Assembly: GCF_029814175.1 (NCBI RefSeq) | Contig: NZ_CP122312.1 | Location: 186,001 to 250,000, forward strand | Length of the DNA stretch: 64,000 bases | Source of the DNA: Halospeciosus flavus | Lineage (GTDB): Archaea > Halobacteriota > Halobacteria > Halobacteriales > Halobacteriaceae | Reading direction: 5' to 3' | Shown here: in pieces, positions 58,786 to 64,000 of the stretch | How the letters are laid out: each line of letters starts with the position of its first letter | Position numbering within the stretch: the first letter of the stretch is position 1 | Notes under the pieces: generated by a model | Databases searched by the model: none | What the model was told of the DNA's origin: nothing | Seen by the model: the letters and a program-made list of their open reading frames with translations, nothing else | Program-made: the position numbers and the translations under genes

Positions 58786-59151
58786 ATGTCGGACGCGTCG
58801 CAACTCGAAGTCTGGTGTGCGGGGGAGAACTGGTGTCCGATCACGTCCACGGCCTCCGTCATCGGCAAGAAGTGGCACCCGGTCATCATCCACCGGTTGC
58901 TGAACGACGGCCCACTCGGCTTCAACGCCCTCCAGGAGGAAGTCGACGGCATCTCCTCGAAGGTCCTCTCGGACAGTCTCGACGACCTGGAGGAGAAGTG
59001 TCTCGTCGACCGGGAAGTCGTCAACGACAAACCGGTCCGCGTCGAGTACTCGTTGACCGAACTCGGCCACTCCCTCGAACCCGTCATCACGGCGATGCGT
59101 GACTGGGGGACGGAGCACCTCGAACGCCCGGCCGACGGTCCCGCCGAGTAG
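58786..59151 (+). CDS. HxlR-family transcriptional regulator
   Basis: A 121-residue wHTH protein. CPITSTASVIGKKWHPVIIH, GPLGFNALQEEVDGISSKVL and YSLTELGHSLEPVI are family marks. A Cys pair near the N-terminus (VWCAGENWC) could make it redox-responsive, as in some HxlR proteins. Its convergent neighbour is an AhpD-like protein with a CxxC motif, which may be the target. The start follows a CTATTTCC element by about 32 bases. Confidence 0.86.
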   Translation: MSDASQLEVWCAGENWCPITSTASVIGKKWHPVIIHRLLNDGPLGFNALQEEVDGISSKVLSDSLDDLEEKCLVDREVVNDKPVRVEYSLTELGHSLEPVITAMRDWGTEHLERPADGPAE

Positions 59152-59157
59152 TCGTTC

Positions 59158-59724
59158 TCACCGGCCGAGGTCGTAGAACTCCTCGTTCGGCCGCATGTCC
59201 GCGACCGTGGCCATCCGGTTCGAGAGGTTGAACACCGCCACCACGCTCGCGACGTCCCACACCTCCTCCTGTGAGAATCCCGCCTCGCGGAGCGCCTGCA
59301 CGTCGGCGTCGTCGACGCGGCCGGGTTCCTCCGTGAGTTTCTCCGCGAAGTCGAGCATCGCGCGGTGTCGCTTCGAGAGGTCCGCCGTCCGGTGGTTGGT
59401 CGCGAGTTGGTCGGCGAGTTGCGGGTCGTCGGCGTAGATTCTGCAGAGCGCGCCGTGTGCGACGACGCAGTACAGACAGTCGTTCACGCCGCTGACCGTC
59501 ACGACGAGCATCTCGACTTCCGCACGCGAGAGGGGTGTCGACTCGACGAGCGCGTCGTGGTAGTCGAAGAAGGGACGGAAGTGCTCGGGTTTGTAGGCGA
59601 AGGCGTCGAACACGTTCGGCGTGAACCCGGCCTCTTCGGTCTCCGCCTCGATTCGTTCGCGGACGTCCTCAGGCAACTCTTCTCGGTCGGGGACGGGGAA
59701 CCGTCCCATGGCTTCGTCTCCCAT
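59158..59724 (-). CDS. AhpD-like peroxidase-related protein
   Basis: A 188-residue carboxymuconolactone-decarboxylase-fold protein. The redox motif CLYC with the following His (CLYCVVAHG) is near residues 86-93, preceded by EMLVVTVSGVND. Such proteins have weak peroxidase activity or act as redox partners. The ATG at 59724 is 26 bases from a CCTACTTGG element; an ATG at 59709 is the alternative. Convergent with the HxlR regulator gene. Confidence 0.82.
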   Translation of the reverse strand: MGDEAMGRFPVPDREELPEDVRERIEAETEEAGFTPNVFDAFAYKPEHFRPFFDYHDALVESTPLSRAEVEMLVVTVSGVNDCLYCVVAHGALCRIYADDPQLADQLATNHRTADLSKRHRAMLDFAEKLTEEPGRVDDADVQALREAGFSQEEVWDVASVVAVFNLSNRMATVADMRPNEEFYDLGR

Positions 59725-59834
59725 ACACCACCCCTGTCGCCGAGCGCCAAGTAGGTTGTCCCGGCACTGCGTCGAGGGTGTACCCGACTCCGTAGACAGA
59801 ACGCAGATACGCCCGCGGGTCCGACGTTCGGGCG

Positions 59835-60428
59835 ATGGTGGACGTCGACCCCCTCGAACCCGACGCGCTCGCCGACGCCTTCTCCGGGTACGACGACCCG
59901 GCACACCGGCGGCGCCGCGCACAGCTCCGCGACCGCCTCGAACGCGGGTCCCTCGACGCACTCGTCCTCACCGCCGAGTGCTCGATTCCGGACGGGTGGG
60001 TGGCGGCGATGCGCGAACGCGTCGGTCGGTCGGGCACCTCGGCGAACCGCGTTCGGTTGACGCTCGCCCTCGCCGCGTTCCTCGACCGGGCGGGTCACGA
60101 CCTCGACGCGACCGGGACGTGGGACGGTGAGGGTGACGAGTCGCGGCCGCTCTACGACGCTACCCACTTCGGCGGGCAAGTCGACGCCGCCCACGTCGAC
60201 CTCGTCGTCGACGCCGACGTCGCGACGCTCGCCGGGGACGTCGGCTACGTCTCGCCCGACGTGCTCGCCCACGCGGACAAGCGGGTCCGCCTCGAACGCG
60301 GCGACCGCGTCGTCCTCACCGCACCGTTCTCCGCCCGCGACGGCGACCGCTTCCGGTTCTACGCCTTCGCGACGCCCGAAACGCCGCTTGCGGAGGCGCT
60401 GTTCCCGGACCCCGACGTCTCGCCCTGA
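59835..60428 (+). CDS. Haloarchaeal hypothetical protein
   Basis: A 197-residue acidic soluble protein. Nothing catalytic is recognised; the second half contains DLVVDADVATLAGDVGYVSP and a beta-rich C-terminus. High-GC codon use and a clear start-stop support it. It lies 48 bases before the metallo-beta-lactamase gene and could share its operon. Confidence 0.62.
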   Translation: MVDVDPLEPDALADAFSGYDDPAHRRRRAQLRDRLERGSLDALVLTAECSIPDGWVAAMRERVGRSGTSANRVRLTLALAAFLDRAGHDLDATGTWDGEGDESRPLYDATHFGGQVDAAHVDLVVDADVATLAGDVGYVSPDVLAHADKRVRLERGDRVVLTAPFSARDGDRFRFYAFATPETPLAEALFPDPDVSP

Positions 60429-60476
60429 CGCGTCACGGCGAGAGGACTTACGTGGTCGCCGCTCGCACCGCCGCAC

Positions 60477-61289
60477 ATGGGCGACTCGGTCGAACTCTAC
60501 GCCTTCAACAGCGGCGACTGGGAGTACGAGTACAGTTCGATGATGCGCCTCCAGCGTCCGGGTGACTCCTACCCCTCGCTGTGCCCGTTCTACCTGATAG
60601 ACCACCCCGAGGCGACGGTGCTCGTGGACACGGGCGTGAGCCACGACCTCGTCGAGAACCCCGCGGAGTACGGCGCCTACGGCGCGCCACACTTCGAAGC
60701 GTTCGCCGCCGACGAGATCCACACCGAGGAGTTCCGGCCCGCCAGCGAGCAGATTCGCGACGTCGGCGTCGACCCCGAAGACGTCGACTTCGTCGTGATG
60801 ACCCACCTCCACCTCGACCACGCGGGCGACGTCGACTCCTTCCCCGAGGCGGAGTTCCTCGTCCAGCAGGACGAACTCGCGTACGCGTGGTGGCCCGCCG
60901 ACCCCATCCAGCGGAAACTCTACGTCGAGGGCGACTTCGGCGTCCTCCGGTCGCCGGAGTTCGACGTGACCGCCATCGAGGGCCACCACGACCTCTTCGG
61001 CGACGGGAGCGTCGAGTGCGTCCCGACGCCCGGACACACCGCCGGTCACCAGTCGGTCGTCGTCGAACTCGACGAGGCGGGCACCGTCGTCCTCGGCGGC
61101 GACGTCGCGTTCACCGACGAGGCGGTCGAGCGCGACCTCCAACCGCCCTTCGCGTGGGACACGGAGGAGGCGCTCCGGTCGACGCGTCGCCTCCGCGACC
61201 TCGTTCGCCGGGAGGACGCCGACTGCTACCTCGCCCACGACCGCGAGCACCACGAGGCACTCCCGACCCCGCCGGAGTCGCTGGAGTAG
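60477..61289 (+). CDS. Metallo-beta-lactamase-fold hydrolase, lactonase-like
   Basis: A 270-residue MBL-fold enzyme of the N-acyl-homoserine lactonase class. The dinuclear zinc motif HLHLDHAGD is near residues 110-118, with later ligands in TPGHTAGHQ, GGDVAF and the C-terminal AHDREHHE. The substrate could be a lactone or thioester. ATG at 60477 is 28 bases after a CTTACG element. Confidence 0.86.
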   Translation: MGDSVELYAFNSGDWEYEYSSMMRLQRPGDSYPSLCPFYLIDHPEATVLVDTGVSHDLVENPAEYGAYGAPHFEAFAADEIHTEEFRPASEQIRDVGVDPEDVDFVVMTHLHLDHAGDVDSFPEAEFLVQQDELAYAWWPADPIQRKLYVEGDFGVLRSPEFDVTAIEGHHDLFGDGSVECVPTPGHTAGHQSVVVELDEAGTVVLGGDVAFTDEAVERDLQPPFAWDTEEALRSTRRLRDLVRREDADCYLAHDREHHEALPTPPESLE

Positions 61290-61365
61290 AACGCGGTTCC
61301 GACGCTCGTCACTCAGCAGAGGCAGGCGGTACCCTTTACCGGCCCGCCCGAGTAGCAGGTTGGAG

Positions 61366-62493
61366 ATGCGAAACTACACGATTGGACGCGTCTGGGACAT
61401 CCCCATCCGCGTCAACATCTCCTTGCTCGTCTTCTTGCCGGTGCTCGCGTGGCTCATCGGCAGCGGGACGCAGATCGAGGTGTACACGTCGTACATCAAC
61501 ACGTTCGCGCCGACGGCACTCGACCCGGCGACCCTCCAAGCCGGCAACACTCCCTGGATCGTCGGCGTCGGCGCCGCGGTCGCGTTGTTCACCAGCGTCG
61601 CCATCCACGAACTCGGCCACTCGTGGGCGGCGATGCGCTACGGCATCCAGACGGAGTCCATCACGCTCTGGATCCTCGGCGGTCTCGCCGCCCTCTCGGA
61701 GATGCCCAAGGAGTGGAACCGCGAACTCTGGATCGCGCTCGCCGGCCCCGTGACGAGCGTCCTCGTCGCCGCGGCCGCCTACCTCGTGGTCCTCGTCCTC
61801 CCGGCGTCGACGCCGATACTCGCCTTCGTCTTCGGGTGGGCGGTCGTGACGAACCTGCTGCTCGCGGTGTTCAACATGCTGCCCGCGTTCCCGATGGACG
61901 GCGGGCGCGTCCTCCGCGCACTCCTCGCCCGGAGCCAACCCTACCCGGTCGCCACCCGCCGCGCCGCCCGCGTCGGCACGCTGTTCGCCGTCGGCTTCGC
62001 GGTGGTGGGCGTCCTCTCGTTCAGCCCGATGATGCTCCTGCTCGCGCTGTTCGTCTACGGCGCGGCCACCTCCGAGTCGCGGACCGTCGCGCTCGACGCC
62101 GCGCTCGAAGGCCTGACCGTCCGCGACGTCACGACGGTCGAGAAGCCGACCATCGACGCCGACGCGTCGCTGAACGAGTTCGTCGACGAACTGATGCGGA
62201 CGCGCAAGCAACTCTTCTTGGTCGAGGAGCACGGCCGCGTCGTCGGTACGGTCTCGATGGCCGATCTCCAGCGCGCCTCGAAGATCGACCGCGAGGCGAT
62301 GCGCGTCTCCGACGTCATGGTCACCGACCACCCGCGTCTCACACCCGACGACGACGCATTCGAGGCGCTGGCCACGCTCGCCGGCGACCGTCGCGGTGTC
62401 GCCTTCGTCGAGGTCGACGACGAGACCGTCGGCGCAGTGACTCGCGAAGACTTCACCGAGTTGCTCTCCTTCCAGAAAGAGTTCGTCGCCTGA
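61366..62493 (+). CDS. Site-2 protease family M50 metalloprotease with CBS pair
   Basis: A 375-residue membrane protease. The zinc motif HELGH is near residue 83, with the second motif NMLPAFPMDGGRVLRA near 168. About six helices lie in residues 15-235. Two CBS domains (about 245-365; LTVRDVTTVEKPTI and VSDVMVTDHPRLTP) follow and may sense adenosyl ligands. It would cleave a membrane-bound regulator. The start ATG is 28 bases after a CTTTACC element; a TTG at 61360 is less likely. Confidence 0.88.
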   Translation: MRNYTIGRVWDIPIRVNISLLVFLPVLAWLIGSGTQIEVYTSYINTFAPTALDPATLQAGNTPWIVGVGAAVALFTSVAIHELGHSWAAMRYGIQTESITLWILGGLAALSEMPKEWNRELWIALAGPVTSVLVAAAAYLVVLVLPASTPILAFVFGWAVVTNLLLAVFNMLPAFPMDGGRVLRALLARSQPYPVATRRAARVGTLFAVGFAVVGVLSFSPMMLLLALFVYGAATSESRTVALDAALEGLTVRDVTTVEKPTIDADASLNEFVDELMRTRKQLFLVEEHGRVVGTVSMADLQRASKIDREAMRVSDVMVTDHPRLTPDDDAFEALATLAGDRRGVAFVEVDDETVGAVTREDFTELLSFQKEFVA

Positions 62494-62510
62494 CCGTTCG
62501 GACGACCCAG

Positions 62511-62516
62511 TTTTTT
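62511..62516 (+). terminator. T-tract terminator of the site-2 protease gene
   Basis: Six T residues occur 18 bases after the stop codon, enough for archaeal factor-independent termination. Confidence 0.5.
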
Positions 62517-62624
62517 CGAGTCGACCGTCACGGGAAAATTGTCGGACTCTTCGGGTGGATAGTCGGTGGAAGTGACTGCTTCGAGAGACTACAGATAGCC
62601 ATTACGTTGAATTCCTCACACCAC

Positions 62625-62830
62625 CAATGCCATTGACATCCTCCCCCGCCTGAAGGCGGGGGTTCCCGAGCGTTGGGATATTGTGGTTTACGGTGCGGCT
62701 TGTTCTCGCGGTGTGAATACACCGCTTGTCTGGTCGAACTGGTACACCGATGGCTGTGCCAACCAGCCGTTACTCCTATCCCCGGACGAACTGTCCGCTG
62801 GATTCAGAGGTACTTTCCGGATATTTTCTG
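62625..62830 (-). ncRNA. Probable omega-RNA (reRNA) overlapping the tnpB 3' end
   Basis: TnpB proteins use a guide RNA made from the 3' end of their own gene and the right end of the element; sense-overlapping RNAs of this kind have been reported from IS1341-type genes in Halobacterium. Here the expected region contains the hairpin at 62643-62662. The guide would be the sequence just outside the right end, near 62610-62630. Boundaries are estimates. Confidence 0.45.
62643..62662 (-). repeat. Right-end hairpin of the TnpB element
   Basis: A perfect 8-bp stem (CCCCCGCC with GGCGGGGG) closes a TGAA loop. It lies 25 bases downstream of the tnpB stop. Similar hairpins mark the ends of IS200/IS605 elements and the 3' region of their guide RNAs. 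Confidence 0.75.
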
Positions 62831-63965
62831 CGCCATTCACGTCTGCGTTCGCGACGAGATCGCACTTGTCACAAACATACAGACCGCGTTCGACACGATT
62901 CGAGTCGTCTTCACGCCCGCAACACGAGCAGGTTCGGGATGTCCTACGTTCATCGACCTGTTCGACCGCGATACCGTGCATCTCGGCTTTGTAGGTGAGC
63001 AGGTTCGTGAACCGATCGAACGCCCATCCGTGGAGGTCGAGATTGCCGTGTGGCCCCCAATTCTTGGCTTCACCAGCCTCGTCCTCACGAACGCCTTCGA
63101 GATCGCCGATCGCGATTTGCCCGATTCCTTTCTCGACGCATCGGTCGACGATATGCTTGGCGAGCGTGTGGAAGTAGTGCGTTCGTCGATTCGACCACTT
63201 CCGATGGAGACGCTCGACCCGTGTCGAGGTTGAATCATCGGAGCGGGCGATACGTTTCCCGAAGTAGTAGCCGTCTTCTTTGAGACAGTCGAGCGGGTAG
63301 AGTTCTGCAGTCTCGTCCTCGTAGGCGAGTGTCGCGAACGTACAAATGCCGAGATCGATCCCGGTAGTTTGCTCGCCGGGAGCGTTGGGCACGTCGAGTT
63401 CGCGTTTACAGACGAAGTGTAGTTCCCACTCGTCGCCCGTCCAGACTGCCCGAACCTGCTGGACGCTCGTGACGTCACCAAGGTCGACATCGGGACGAGT
63501 CTGATACTCACAGAGGATGAAATCCGCCCAGTAGTCTTTGGTGTTGTCGCCTTTCGAGAGGCGGACGTGGTCGTGTTTCGTGTCGAGTTTGAAGCCGGCG
63601 TTTTTGAACGTGACCGTGCTGCGCGGGTGTTCATCACCGCGCTTGCGGTAGCCGGGTGGGTTCGCGCGGGTATCGCCGTTCTGTCGCTTGCCGTACCAAG
63701 AGCGGAACGCTTCAGCGAGTTCTTGCAGAACGCGCTGACTTGACTGCGAGTGCAGATCATCATAGCGCTCGTGACTCTTGAGATACGACGTGAGTTCATC
63801 ATGCTCTGGAATATAGCCGATCTCGTCCCAGATGCGAGCGGAAGTCCAGCGACCAATATTCCAGAGTTTCGAAGCGGCAAAACCGAGGGCGTCAAGATCG
63901 CCAGCGACCTGCGAGCGGTTTTGAATACTCGCTTTGTAGGTTCGCGTGACGACCTTTTTCGCCAT
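62688..63965 (-). CDS. tnpB: RNA-guided endonuclease TnpB
   Basis: A 425-residue TnpB. All three RuvC residues are present: Asp204 in TGIDLGICTFA, Glu290 in IAIGDLEGVRE and Asp375 in NADVNGAENI. The zinc ribbon CSCC (346-349) with CDKC (365-368) is intact. So it should be catalytically competent. The N-terminal OrfB-type helical domain is complete (WNIGRW, VLQELAEAFRSWYGKRQNG). The frame runs whole from the ATG at 63965, with no stop or frameshift. Codon use is noticeably less GC-rich than in the neighbours, as expected for a mobile gene. Confidence 0.92.
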   Translation of the reverse strand: MAKKVVTRTYKASIQNRSQVAGDLDALGFAASKLWNIGRWTSARIWDEIGYIPEHDELTSYLKSHERYDDLHSQSSQRVLQELAEAFRSWYGKRQNGDTRANPPGYRKRGDEHPRSTVTFKNAGFKLDTKHDHVRLSKGDNTKDYWADFILCEYQTRPDVDLGDVTSVQQVRAVWTGDEWELHFVCKRELDVPNAPGEQTTGIDLGICTFATLAYEDETAELYPLDCLKEDGYYFGKRIARSDDSTSTRVERLHRKWSNRRTHYFHTLAKHIVDRCVEKGIGQIAIGDLEGVREDEAGEAKNWGPHGNLDLHGWAFDRFTNLLTYKAEMHGIAVEQVDERRTSRTCSCCGREDDSNRVERGLYVCDKCDLVANADVNGAENIRKVPLNPADSSSGDRSNGWLAQPSVYQFDQTSGVFTPREQAAP

Positions 63966-64000
63966 ACGTAACCTATGTCGAGAGAGCGACTTGAAGGTTC

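Larger units (their letters stand above)
62625..64000 (-). mobile_element. IS1341-type (IS200/IS605 group) element, left end beyond window
   Basis: The element consists of a tnpB gene and a right-end hairpin. No tnpA is present inside the window; one could lie beyond the right edge, upstream of tnpB. The right end is set near 62625-62643 from the hairpin and its flank; the exact boundary is not determined. No target duplication is expected for this group. Confidence 0.7.

Noticed and set aside
1-64000. tRNA, rRNA and riboswitch genes
   Set aside because: None was recognised on either strand by eye; a covariance search was not possible here.

Overview
The window is chromosomal DNA from an extremely halophilic archaeon (class Halobacteria). 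It is GC-rich, its proteins are very acidic, and most genes have a TATA-like box about 27 bases before an ATG or GTG, which implies leaderless mRNAs. Lineage markers agree: a Bat-type HTH regulator, a HalX response regulator, an F420-type luciferase-like oxidoreductase, a Tat lipoprotein solute-binding protein, an archaeal type IV pilin and a stand-alone TnpB. The genus cannot be fixed from the sequence. No rRNA, tRNA or CRISPR array was seen. Region 1 (1-23.3 kb) is a dense catabolic island for nitrogenous small molecules. It holds an iron alcohol dehydrogenase (cut by the window edge), two ureohydrolases (one agmatinase-like, one formimidoylglutamase-like), an IclR regulator, two class III aminotransferases, two D-2-hydroxyacid dehydrogenases, a close relative of ectoine hydrolase DoeA, an M20 amidohydrolase that could serve as the deacetylase, an amidase, two paralogous SDR dehydrogenases, a creatininase-fold amidohydrolase, a PpnP-type nucleoside phosphorylase, a leucine-dehydrogenase-like enzyme joined to an E1-alpha subunit without its E1-beta, an EamA permease and a complete PotABCD-type ABC importer. 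A simple reading is: import by the ABC system, ring or amidine opening by the DoeA-like and ureohydrolase enzymes, deacetylation by the M20 or amidase enzymes, transamination, then oxidoreduction. Several promoters in the island carry strong palindromes. One 15-bp palindrome type occurs before both aminotransferase genes and is a good candidate for the IclR operator. Region 2 (23.3-34.9 kb) contains a ParA ATPase with a small partner, an ArgE/DapE-like peptidase, small haloarchaeal proteins, a TrkA-TrkH potassium uptake pair, a Nudix hydrolase, an F420-type oxidoreductase, a cytochrome P450 and two HTH regulators. Region 3 (35-41.2 kb) is a cell-surface section: a type IV pilin whose 3' half has clearly different base composition, a GtrA-glycosyltransferase pair, a large YYY-type membrane protein and a divergent tyrosine-recombinase-like protein. 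Region 4 (41.2-53.6 kb) carries a proteasome-beta-like NTN protein, a purine phosphoribosyltransferase, an AIR-synthase-like protein, a histidine kinase facing a HalX response regulator, transporters, a thioesterase and a membrane operon. Two intergenic arrays of an ATATCTC-type motif, at 27.2 kb and 53.1 kb, are unexplained and look like binding sites of one regulator. Region 5 (53.6-64 kb) has an acyl-CoA dehydrogenase, cytochrome bd oxidase with a third small membrane protein, wHTH and HxlR regulators, an AhpD-like protein, a metallo-beta-lactamase hydrolase, a site-2 protease with CBS domains, and at the right edge an IS1341-type TnpB element with its right-end hairpin.
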